Assembly: GCA_032433765.1 (NCBI GenBank)
Contig: JAVIAB010000047.1
Span: forward strand, 12,671,107 to 12,735,106
Origin: Megaustenia siamemsis
Taxonomy: Eukaryota > Mollusca > Gastropoda > Stylommatophora > Ariophantidae
Direction of reading: 5' to 3'
Length of the DNA stretch: 64,000 bases
Shown here in pieces: positions 53,868-62,789 of the stretch; position 1 is the stretch's first letter; every line of letters begins with the position of its first letter. The notes under the pieces were generated by a model that worked only from the letters and a program-made list of their open reading frames with translations, was not told the DNA's origin and made no database searches. The translations under genes were made by a program, and so were the position numbers.

Positions 53868-53992
53868 TGTCCAATGATATCAGGAAAGATTTTTTGTCAA
53901 GTGTTATTTGGAAAGAGATTTTATTTTCCCAATGTTGTCAGGAAAGAGATTTTCTTTGTCCAGTGTTATTTAGAAAAAGATTTTTGTACTAA
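53868..53992 (+). repeat. 30-bp minisatellite, resumed
   Basis: Four more units: TGTCCAATGATATCAGGAAA and variants. Confidence 0.92.
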
Positions 53993-54014
53993 TGGGCAGT
54001 GTCGATGCACGGAC

Positions 54015-54305
54015 TGCAATCCAGCAACCTGGGTGGGTTATTGCTGGCAATTTTTCCAGGCAGCAGCCATTTTGGCCTACTCTTTTTATTTCCAACTGCC
54101 AAAAGTTCTTACAGATGCACATGGTGGCCTCCTGTTTTTTTTGCCATCCGCGTGGGCTAGACATTGGCTCTCACTACCCAGAGACCTAAGGAGAGTAACT
54201 ACGAATTCCATTTTGAAAAATTGCCACCTCCATGATGAGATTTGAATCCAGGACCTTCCTATTGAGAGACTGATGTGTTACCCCTAGACCACCCAGCAAG
54301 CTGTG
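54015..54305 (-). mobile_element. SINE family G, nearly full-length
   Basis: ATTGCTGGCAATTTTTCCAG, CCAACTGCCAAAAGTTCTTA, TAGACATTGGCTCTCACTAC, CATGATGAGATTTGAATCCA, CTAGACCACCCAGCAAGC; tRNA-like end at right (minus orientation). Confidence 0.8.
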
Positions 54306-54470
54306 ATATCAACAGTTTGAGACATCTAATTTCATTTTTTGAGTTCAAGGTTGCCTTCTCTCTTCTACCTCTATTTGCTTGGCCAAACAGATTGGTCTTT
54401 TTCAAGACCCACCATGGGAAGTGGAATAAGATCTTCATCAGTTCTGGTTCACTATCACTTTAATGAAATT
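54305..54470 (+). mobile_element. Repeat family D, copy 9 (3' part)
   Basis: TTTGCTTGGCCAAACAGATT, CATGGGAAGTGGAATAAGAT, CAGTTCTGGTTCACTATC. Confidence 0.65.
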
Positions 54471-54479
54471 GTCATTTTA

Positions 54480-54645
54480 GGGGGCCTTGGTAGCCTAGTT
54501 AGGAAAACCACCCGACTAGGCTACCGACGTTTCTACAACCCGTGTTTGATTCCCATTGGAAGCAGTGTGAGTTGTACTCGTGGTTGGGATAAAAATGACA
54601 CCCCCCTTCTTAAGTACTGCAACAATTAATGAAACAAACATGACA
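54480..54645 (+). mobile_element. tRNA-like SINE head, family S
   Basis: GGGGGCCTTGGTAGCCTAGT (A-box-like TGGTAGCCTAG), CAACCCGTGTTTGATTCCCA (B-box region) and GTGTGAGTTGTACTCGTGG. Contains the inverted words CCTTGGTAGCCTAGT / ACTAGGCTACC. Single copy in the window. Confidence 0.6.
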
Positions 54646-54664
54646 AGCAAAAAAAAATTGGTTA

Positions 54665-55320
54665 GATATGAACATCAAAAAGATTAAAACTATGACATTA
54701 AACAAAGATAATACTCAAACCTTAAAAGTGGATAATAAAGTTGAAGGAATAGACCTGGAGACAGTTCAGAGCTACAACTACCTTGGACATACTATAACCA
54801 GTGATGGAAATTGTAAAACTGAAATAAACAAAAGAATAGGAATGACAAAAAGTAATTTTAAATCCATGAAAAATATACTAACATCAAGGCAAACACTAAA
54901 GCTAAAAACTAAGAATAACAAAATGTTAACAAATCTTCTCAACATTCCTGTAGGGTGCAGAAACATGGACATTAGGCGAGAAAACAAAACAGAAAATTGA
55001 AACATTTTAAATATGGATTTATCTTAGAATGGGAAGAATTGGATGGAAAGAAAAGAAAACAAATGAAGTTTTAAAGCAACTAAAAATGAAAAGAGAAGGT
55101 ATTAAACACAATTCAAACAAAACAAATGAAATTTTTGGGACATAAAAAGACACAGCAGCCTACTAAAAGTAGTCTTGGAAGGGAAAACACCAGATAAAGG
55201 AGGCAGAGGCAGACCAAGACTAACATGGATGAGTAACATCAAAAGATGAATAAGTCAGCCTATGACAGACACAGCGGAATGGCGCCAACCTTCGATGTGG
55301 AGATGGCGCTCAATGTCATT
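54665..55320 (+). mobile_element. LINE family N, better copy
   Basis: Reads MNIKKIKTMTLNKDNTQTLK, VQSYNYLGHTITSDGNCKTE, KRIGMTKSNFKSMKNILTSR, then frameshifts and NGKNWMERKENK, GGRGRPRLTWMSNIKR, ending CAACCTTCGATGTGGAGATG. Open for 110 codons at the start. Confidence 0.9.
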
Positions 55321-55458
55321 TTCTTAGGTACATTTATTAAAAAGAAGAGCATGTAAGTTGCAATGAAAACATGTATCAATGTCATGACTATTTTCCAAGC
55401 TAATAAAACTGTAAACAAATAGTTCCCTGCTAATCAAGGGCAGTATGAACACACTTAC

Positions 55459-55616
55459 TTGTTGATGTACTCCCCACACCAAGGAAAGGGACACTTGGAA
55501 TAGTCACACATATCTACTGAGTGTCTAAACATTGTTAGCAGCAATAGTTTGTCAGTCTCATGCAAGGAGTTCAGTTTAATTTTTGGATTCTGCAGCACTT
55601 CCATGGATTTCTTGAT
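55459..55616 (-). CDS. Kinase-like gene, exon 2 seen (second zinc cluster)
   Basis: 52 codons plus two bases, phase 0 to 2; acceptor GTCTTCTATAG, donor GTAAGT. Encodes FRHSVDMCDYSKCPFPWCGE, an H-x4-C-x4-C-x4-C cluster (residues 72-87). TAZ2 of CBP/p300 ends in a similar H-x3-C-x4-C-x4-C with CPVPFC. The preceding IKKSMEVLQN matches the helix after the first cluster. The acceptor and first ~16 coding bases are the seed of the minisatellite that follows. Confidence 0.8.
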
Positions 55617-56410
55617 CTATAGAAGACACAGAAATGACATGTGATCACACACTATGGATTTCTTGATCTATAGATGGCACACATAAATGACATGTGATCA
55701 CACACCATGGATTTCTTGATCTATAGATGGCACACAAAAATGACATGTGATCACACACCATGGATTTCTTGATATATAGATGGCACACATAAATGACATG
55801 TGATCACACACCATGGATTTCTTGATCTATAGATGGCACACATAATGACATGTGATCACACACCATGGATTTCTTGATCTATAGATGGCACACATAAATG
55901 ACACGTGATCACACACCATGGCTTTCTTGATCTATAGATGGCACACATAAATGACATGTGATCACATACCATGGATTTCTTGATCTATAGATGGCACACA
56001 TAAATGACATGTGATCACACACCATGGATTTCTTGATCTATAGATGGCACACATAAATGACATGTGATCACACACCATGGCTTTCTTGATCTATAGATGG
56101 CACACATAAATGACATGTGATCACATACCATGGATTTCTTGATCTATAGATGGCACACATAAATGACATGTGATCACACACCATGGATTTCTTGATCTAT
56201 AGATGGCACACATAAATGACATGTGATCACACACCATGGCTTTCTTGATCTATAGATGGCACACATAAATGACATGTGATCACATACCATGGATTTCTTG
56301 ATCTATAGATGGCACACATAAATGACATGTGATCACACACCATGGATTTCTTGATCTATAGATGGCACACATAAATGACATGTGATCACACACCATGGCT
56401 TTCTTGATCT
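55617..56410 (-). repeat. 53-bp minisatellite carrying exon 2's acceptor, ~15 units
   Basis: On minus each unit reads TGTGATCACATGTCATTTAT, GTGTGCCATCTATAG, then ATCAAGAAATCCATGG; the last 16 bases equal the first coding bases of exon 2 and CTATAG is its splice acceptor. Spacing is 53 bp. From about 55,915 on, units alternate as one AAGCCATGG variant and two AAATCCATGG units, a 159-bp higher-order repeat seen three times. Confidence 0.97.
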
Positions 56411-57590
56411 ATAGATGGCACACATAAATGACACGTGACCACACACCATGGCTTTGTTGATCTATAGATGACAAATTGAGATGAATGTGACCACACACCA
56501 TGGCTTTGTTGATCTATAGATGACAAATTGAGATGAATGTGACCACACACCATGGCTTTGTTGATCTATAGATGACAAATTGAGATGAATGTGACCACAC
56601 ACCCATGGCTTTGTTGATCTATAGATGACAATTGAGATGAATGTGACCACACACCATGGCTTTGTTGATCTATAGATGACAAATTGAGATGAATGTGACC
56701 ACACACTATGGCTTTGTTGATCTATAGATGACAAATTGAGATGAATGTGACCACACACCATGGCTTTGTTGATCTATAGATGACAAATTGAGATGAATGT
56801 GACCACACACCATGGCTTTGTTGATCTATAGATGACAAATTGAGATGAATGTGACCACACACCATGGCTTTGTTGATCTATAGATGACAAATTGAGATGA
56901 ATGTGACCACACACCATGGTTTTGTTGATCTATAGATGACAAATTGAGATGAATGTGACCACACACCATGGCTTTGTTGATCTATAGATGACAAATTGAG
57001 ATGAATGTGACCACACACCATGGCTTTGTTGATCTATAGATGACAAATTGAGATGAATGTGACCACACACCATGGCTTTGTTGATCTATAGATGACAAAT
57101 TGAGATGAATGTGACCACACACCATGGCTTTGTTGATCTATAGATGACAAATTGAGATGAATGTGACCACACACCATGGCTTTGTTGATCTATAGATGAC
57201 AAATTGAGATGAATGTGACCACACACCATGGCTTTGTTGATCTATAGATGACAAATTGAGATGAATGTGACCACACACCATGGCTTTGTTGATCTATAGA
57301 TGACAAATTGAGATGAATGTGACCACACACCATGGCTTTGTTGATCTATAGATGACAAATTGAAATGAATGTGACCACACACCATGGCTTTGTTGATCTA
57401 TAGATGACAAATTGAGATGAATGTGACCACACACCATGGCTTTGTTGATCTATAGATGACAAATTGAGATGAATGTGACCACACACCATGGCTTTGTTGA
57501 TCTATAGATGACAAATTGAGATGAATGTGACCACACACCATGGCTTTGTTGATCTATAGATGACAAATTGAGATGAATGTGACCACACAT
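56411..57590 (-). repeat. 52-bp minisatellite, related, ~22 units
   Basis: Second block with unit ATTTGTCATCTATAG, then ATCAACAAAGCCATGG, then TGTGTGGTCACATTCATCTC (minus). Units are almost all identical; single changes occur at 56,600, 56,920 and 57,363. It keeps CTATAG plus the exon-like 16 bases in changed form. Confidence 0.97.
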
Positions 57591-58300
57591 TTCTTAGAAA
57601 GTTGGCGGCCATTGCCACAGGCCCCTTTAGAGAGTGCCAACATTAAAACATGTTTTTGTTTTGACTTGTTTCTGTGTGTTTTTATTTATTCAAGTGAATT
57701 GGAGTTGGAAGTGACTGCGGGTACTCTCTTTTCGGCGATGTTGTTTGAAATTGTTGCCCACGCAGTCAACTTGGCGAGGACTGGAGTTCGACTTCGCTAA
57801 CAGCTGCCAACTGACAATGAAAAATCAAAATGGCTGCATGTCGCCTTGTTTTTGTAGAAACTAATGCAGTTGCTTAAATCGTTTTGGTTGTTTTATTTAT
57901 TTTAAATGTGTGTTTTCAAAGAAACTGGAGTCACTAAGTGACTGTGCACTCTCTATTCGATGGAAGTGGTTTGGAATCATTTGGAGTGTGCTGAGATTAG
58001 GACTGCATAACAGTCGCCCATGTCAACAGAAATTGCCACTATGTTTTGGCGGGAACTGTGACACGAGTGAAGCAGATATGGGGAATTTCCAAATGCAATG
58101 ATAATGATTCCATGAGCAGAACAGAACTATGAGTCACTAACTGGAAGTCATGCTCTCTTGACCTAATGAACAGTGCATTCGCTTTAAGCATTACTCAACT
58201 TTCATGCTTTATTTCATTAACTAATCATTATTTTTTTATTACATTAAACAACAACAAAATAAGAATAATTAATAAAGAAATATATTGTATGCTGGCATTT
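57590..58300. other. No gene recognised; faint internal duplication
   Basis: GAATTGGAGTTGGAAGTGAC and ACTCTCTTTTCGGCGATG at 57,698-57,740 resemble GAAACTGGAGTCACTAAGTG and ACTCTCTATTCGATGG at 57,922-57,964. No domain found in 60-75-codon frames. Confidence 0.4.
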
Positions 58301-58304
58301 GCCA

Positions 58305-59425
58305 GCTTTACAGAAAAGTCCAGAGAGACTGAATTTTGCGTGAATATCACTTATCTTATTTTACACCTCAGCCTTAATAGCAAAAAGACAGAAGTAATGG
58401 TAACAACAAAGAAAAAGACATCACCTCAGTGCAAAGTAAAGACAAGTGGAACAATATTAAAACTGGCAAATGAATTTAAATATTTGGGAACTTTGTTAAC
58501 CTCAGACGGAAGATGTACAAAAGAGGTGAGATACAGAATGGCTCAGGCAAAAGCAGCTTTCCAAAAAATGAGGAAGATACTATGCAATCCATTTTTGACA
58601 ATAGAAACAAGAAAAAGAGTTCTTAAATGTTATGTAGAGCCAGTCTTGACATATGGATGCGAATCATGGACAATAGGACAACAGACAAGAAAATCACTGG
58701 AGTCTGTAGAAATGTGGTTTTACAGAAGAATGTTGAGAGTACCATGGACAGTTAAGAAGAGTAATGAAAATGTTATGAGAGAGGTCAAAGCCAAAAGAGA
58801 GCAAATTTCCAATATTAGGAAGAGACAATCATCATTTTTTGGCCATGTAATGAGAAGAGAACAACTGGAATATATTGTAACAACTGGAAAAATTGAGGGA
58901 CGAAGAGATAGAGGGAAGCAAAGAGAAAAAATAACAGACAGCTTAAGAGAATAGCTTGGCAGAAGGTCAAAAACAGAAATGATAAATAGCTGCCGAGATC
59001 GAAAATTGTGGAGAGACATGATCACCTACGCCAATAGGCACGGTACTTGATGATGATGATAATTTACACACCGGCAGCAGTGTGTACGGATATCATTCGC
59101 CATACAGGCAGATATTCTCTTACTTCTAAGGTATTCACGTTTCTTATTGTCGAAAGTTAAAACATTTTTTTCCTTTGGGAGTAGATTTTTTCCTATTTAT
59201 TTTGCCAGGTTGGAGGTCATTTTTGGTCTATTTTTTTTCTATATTCAACTGCCAAGGATTCTTTCATGTGTGCAGAATGCAAACTGGACATCCTATTCTT
59301 TGCAGTTATTCGAGAGGGCTTGACATCAGATCACAGGGGAGGAGACCAGGGGAGGGTAAAGTCACGATGAAACCTTCTGCCGTTAGTGGTGGGAATTAAA
59401 CCTGGCACCTTCTTGTCCAGAGGAT
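58305..59425 (-). mobile_element. SINE family G split by LINE B
   Basis: 58,305-58,367 (GCCAGCTTTACAGAAAAGTC, GACTGAATTTTGCGTGAATA) and 59,063-59,425 (ACACCGGCAGCAGTGTGTAC, GGCAGATATTCTCTTACTTC, TGGTGGGAATTAAACCTGGC) rejoin into one family G copy, as at 28,945-29,360. Confidence 0.85.
58368..59062 (+). mobile_element. LINE family B, best copy, inside SINE G
   Basis: Reads SKKTEVMVTTKKKTSPQCKV, ANEFKYLGTLLTSDGRCTKE, FYRRMLRVPWTVKKSNENVM, SFFGHVMRREQLEYIVTTGK, KQREKITDSLRE, then one stop (TAG where the 50,230 copy has Trp) and LGRRSKTEMINSCRDRKLWR to the end, with (GAT)n. Only this stop interrupts about 220 codons. TTTACACC before and TTTACACACC after suggest the target-site duplication. Confidence 0.95.
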
Positions 59426-59688
59426 ATCTCTCTCAGAGGATGTCTCTCTCAGAGAATGTCTCTCTCAGAGGATATCTCTCTCAGAGAATGTCTCTCTCAG
59501 AGGATATCTCTCTCAGAGGATGTCTCTCTCAGAGGATATCTCTCTCAGAGAATGTCTCTCTCAGAGAATGTCTCTCTCAGAGGATATCTCTCTCAGAGAA
59601 TGTCTCTCTCAGAGAATGTCTCTCTTAGAGGATATCTCTCTCAGAGGATGTCTCTCTCAGAGGATGTCTCTCTCAGAGGACGTCTTGG
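59418..59688 (+). repeat. 16-bp minisatellite, about 17 copies
   Basis: TCTCTCTCAGAGGATA, with GGATG and GAATG variants, repeated. It grew from the CCAGAGGATA at the tRNA-like end of SINE G (CTTGTCCAGAGG) and is followed by the expected GACGTCTTGGCCACCCACCC. Confidence 0.95.
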
Positions 59689-59689
59689 C

Positions 59690-60640
59690 CACCCACCCAA
59701 ATTTAAAAAAAAACATTAAAGTATCCATTATATTGAAATTTATGATTAAACAATAATGCTTTATATAGAGCTTCGCAGCAGGACATCTAAGGGAGGTGGG
59801 CCTGCCTGGGAGTCCATGACTCCCAGGTGTAAAGCTTACAATATATCCTGCACAAAATAACTACACTTACTCTACGCAACACCTCTGGTCAAATCTATGC
59901 TCTCTACTCGGTCGTATACTTACTGTCTAACCTTCACCCACTCATTGATGTCCTCTCCATGGTGGCAGAAGTCTAAAATGGTTTGTGATCGCAACGTCCT
60001 TTTATATAGACTGGCATACAAGCTGCTTTGGCATAGCATATCTCAGCAGGAAGGAGTCGATCAGAAACTGATAATAGGTGATAAAGCTAGGTCAGGCTGG
60101 GGACTTCATTCTTTTGAACTGTCGATATTGCAAACATCCGAAATAGCTCACTTTCAGTTGATGATGTAATTTTTATATCGCTTATCGTTCACGCTTCGGA
60201 TATTCCAGGATTAAACTGTTGCTATGCTGTTGACTTACACGGGAGTCAGGATGTAAATATAATTTTTTAAATTTTATGCTTAAATTGTTATACTTGATGG
60301 CTTGGTATATGTTTATTATGCAATGCCATTGAATAAAAGACTTAATACCTACATATTTGAACTGTTAAATATAATATAATGTCTCTCGTGCCGTGGTTCC
60401 TCATACTTCAATATAGGCCATTCGTCTTTCTTTAACACATCCAAATAAGATCTATTTTTGACAGTCGAACAAACTTTTCAGACGTTCCATCGCATGAAAA
60501 CATATTTATTACATTCCTATAGTCACATGTTATATTATCACATACTAAGGTACAGTCAGTAATATTATAATCAAACTATCGTGTGGTCTGGATAACTGCT
60601 GGAGTCACATAATCCTGGAATTAGTAAATCACAGAACACA
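59690..60640. other. No gene recognised; 9-bp hairpin at 59,805
   Basis: CCTGGGAGT and ACTCCCAGG (59,805-59,827) form a perfect stem with a five-base loop. The rest is AT-rich with short frames. Confidence 0.6.
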
Positions 60641-60644
60641 TTTC

Positions 60645-60832
60645 TAGATGTCTAAACACCAGACCCGTTGTGGGCTGAATATCAGATCTCACTACCCAGT
60701 GGACAGTAAAGTCATGAAGAAACCATGGATTTGAAGAGAAAAATTCCTCCCACTTGCGGCAGGATTCGAAACCAAGAACTCCTTGTCCAGTGCTAACGTC
60801 TTAATTCTACCCAGTACAACTCAGCAAACATA
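60645..60832 (-). mobile_element. SINE family G, fragment
   Basis: GGGCTGAATATCAGATCTCA, CAGTAAAGTCATGAAGAAAC, GCAGGATTCGAAACCAAGAA (B-box complement) and CTTGTCCAGTGCTAACGTCT. Confidence 0.8.
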
Positions 60833-60845
60833 AAAGTACATGTAC

Positions 60846-60965
60846 CTGCATACAATCCTCAAAAGAACAGTCTTTCTCATGACATCTGACGCTTCTATGA
60901 AGCTTCACCATCAGACTTTTATCAAACTGACCTCCAAGGCTGGACATCGCTGAAGAACAGTGTAA
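60846..60965 (-). CDS. Kinase-like gene, exon 1 seen (first zinc cluster)
   Basis: 40 codons, phase 0 to 0; acceptor is a long T run plus CAG, donor GTACAT. Encodes SLMVKLHRSVRCHEKDCSFE, DCMQ: an H-x4-C-x4-C-x4-C cluster (residues 23-38) like the first zinc site of TAZ domains (H-x3-C-x4-C-x4-C, CSLPSC). An ATG lies at codon 7 (AMSSLGG), but the strong acceptor suggests that an earlier exon exists outside this window or further right. Confidence 0.75.
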
Positions 60966-61149
60966 CTGAAAAAAAAAAAAAAAAATAAGTCTTCAGATAA
61001 TGTCTGCTTGCTATAATTGAAACAGGGATGCAAAATACATATTCCTATGCTTCTGCATTTGTCCAAACTGCTTCATCCACCCATAAAAGGACATTAAATG
61101 GATAGAATTGTGTTGTGCTGTTATAATCACTTTTCATTGAAGGCTATAT

Positions 61150-61535
61150 ATGAAAGTGTTCCTTGTTGCAGTTTCCTCATATTCCAAGTCCGGCTTGTTG
61201 CAGGAGCTACTGAGTTAGGTGCTCTGTGCACACCGTGAGCTGTGTGTTTTGTCCGTTTTGATCATGTTTCGATATTTCATTTGTTTACAATGAATGATAT
61301 CATATGGCAGGAAACAGTTGGCTGTGTTCACTTTCTGTGCGGTTTCGCCTTATGTCTTTTGGCGTATGCTGAGACTGCTATGATGGGGACTACAGCTACT
61401 ATTCTTTGTTTGGGAGATGAGCTAGTAATTCGGATGATCCCGTTGGCATTCGTGGTTGAGCAATTATGGATTTTAATTCGCTTGCAGTGATACCGGGGCG
61501 TTCCATAACCAAAGAACCAAATCACTTTACACTGC
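61150..61535 (+). repeat. Repeat Q, copy 2
   Basis: Shares about 370 bp with 18,290-18,665 in complement. An 82-codon plus frame (61,242-61,490) is open but not kept in the other copy, so coding is doubtful. Confidence 0.8.
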
Positions 61536-61539
61536 TGCT

Positions 61540-61945
61540 TCTCAGAGAAAGCATAAAGTTGTCTTTATAGTAGTATCCCATTTCTTGGAACTGTCAGGAG
61601 GGTGGATTAAGGAGGAGAGTAAGTGAAAGGCTGGGAAATTATCACAAACACATTGCTGTTATCATATAGTATATATGTCAGTTTTCTTTATTTCACACCC
61701 ACTCCACACACCCCCACCCTTTTTTTTCCCAGCACAGTATTTTAAACAAATCTTGACCCTTCACTAAAATCAAACCAAATTTACTTGATTGGAGTATTGC
61801 AGATTTTAATCCATTTAGAAAACCATTCCCCTACTCATGTATATGTACTGACAATAAATGTGAGATATGACTTTTGATAATTTAATTCTAATCCAATCCA
61901 ATCCAATCCAATCCAGCCCCGCCCCGCCTGCCCACCCACCCATCC
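61540..61945. other. No gene; (CCAAT)n patch
   Basis: TCCAATCCAATCCAATCCA at about 61,892-61,912 precedes a C-rich stretch and the ATCC/ATGG tail of the next element. Confidence 0.6.
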
Positions 61946-62120
61946 ATCCATCTATCGTTTGCCTGAAGTATTGTCTATATCTACAATGTTGTTGTTTCCT
62001 GTATAAATTTTACTGTCCACTTTTGACAATGAATTCATGCAATACATATCAGGCTACAACTCCAGCCACTTGGTACTGCCCTCATGCAGGAAAAGCACTC
62101 TCTTTAGTGTAACCTTGACA
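61915..62120 (-). mobile_element. LINE family C-type 3' tail
   Basis: Minus strand: GTGGACAGTAAAATTTATAC, AGGAAACAACAACATTGTAG, ATATAGACAATACTTCAGGC, then an ATGG/GGTG run in place of the usual GATA run. Confidence 0.75.
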
Positions 62121-62414
62121 CAATAACATGTGCTTTTATCTCAACAAGCCCTGCCTGAGATGCATGTGAATTGTGATTCAGTGAATTCCATCTTACTGGG
62201 GTATAATAATGATGAGGCAGACAATTCTGCAAAGCGGGTGCTAAACTTTACCACCAAGATACAAGTATAGTTTATGGGGAATCAAAAAGATTTGTTAGGA
62301 ACAGATGTAGGGGAAAAAATGGAAAACAGAATAGTTGGACCAAGGTAAAGAAGTGCACATAAATGTATAAAATTGTGAAGCTGCAGTGAAGCTAATTGTG
62401 AGGAGGAATGAAAA

Positions 62415-62417
<3 letters not shown>

Positions 62418-62499
<82 letters not shown>
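62418..62499. repeat. (AT)n microsatellite, ~41 repeats
   Basis: Uninterrupted AT dinucleotides of about 82 bp. Confidence 0.97.
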
Positions 62500-62502
<3 letters not shown>

Positions 62503-62727
62503 AAAATAGAAAAAAATGACATGGTTTAAAACTTTAAAAAAATATATAATAATACAATTATTTAATAAATAAATACAAAATAAAAAATAAATAATAAAAT
62601 AATTTTAAAATGTATTTTTTATTTTAAATAAAATGTGAGTTGTATATTTTTTTCTGCTGAAAGCCTATTAAGCCAAAATGTCATTCTTGTTTGAGTTGTT
62701 CACTTGTTACGGGAAGCTTTTTTAAGT

Positions 62728-62785
62728 TGTGAGTTTTTCAGAGAAGAGAGTATTGAGTTTTTCAGAGAAGAGCGTATCTCATGTA
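62728..62785 (+). repeat. ~30-bp duplication
   Basis: GAGTTTTTCAGAGAAGAG occurs twice, at about 62,731 and 62,754, just before the 168-bp array. Confidence 0.9.
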
Positions 62786-62789
62786 GTGT

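Larger units (their letters stand above)
34021..60965 (-). other. Gene model: zinc-finger (TAZ-like) pseudokinase, nine exons seen
   Basis: Nine exons at 60,846-60,965, 55,459-55,616, 51,338-51,446, 46,695-46,853, 43,218-43,353, 40,360-40,497, 38,466-38,593, 36,766-36,897 and 34,021-34,089 join with GT-AG borders and matching phases (0, 2, 0, 0, 1, 1, 0, 0) into 383 codons without a stop. Residues 23-38 and 72-87 hold two H-x4-C-x4-C-x4-C clusters. Residues about 140-383 follow a protein kinase domain from the glycine-loop region to subdomain XI, with the invariant lysine kept (VIKK, 179-182) but HRD and DFG lost. It is therefore probably a catalytically inactive adaptor or scaffold; its partner and cell location cannot be told. 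5' and 3' ends are incomplete. Introns of 1.7-5.2 kb are full of mobile elements. The exact family is not recognised. Confidence 0.75.

Noticed and set aside
56462..56761. 99-codon minus frame
   Set aside because: Lies wholly in the 52-bp array; a one-base unit change ends it.
58166..58370. N-terminal 68 residues of the 262-codon frame
   Set aside because: This part is SINE G and flank read through by chance; LINE B begins at about 58,368.
59386..59756. Three overlapping frames with SLSE/RGC repeats
   Set aside because: Translation of the 16-bp minisatellite.
62295..62522. 75-codon frame of alternating Ile and Tyr
   Set aside because: Translation of the (AT)n run.
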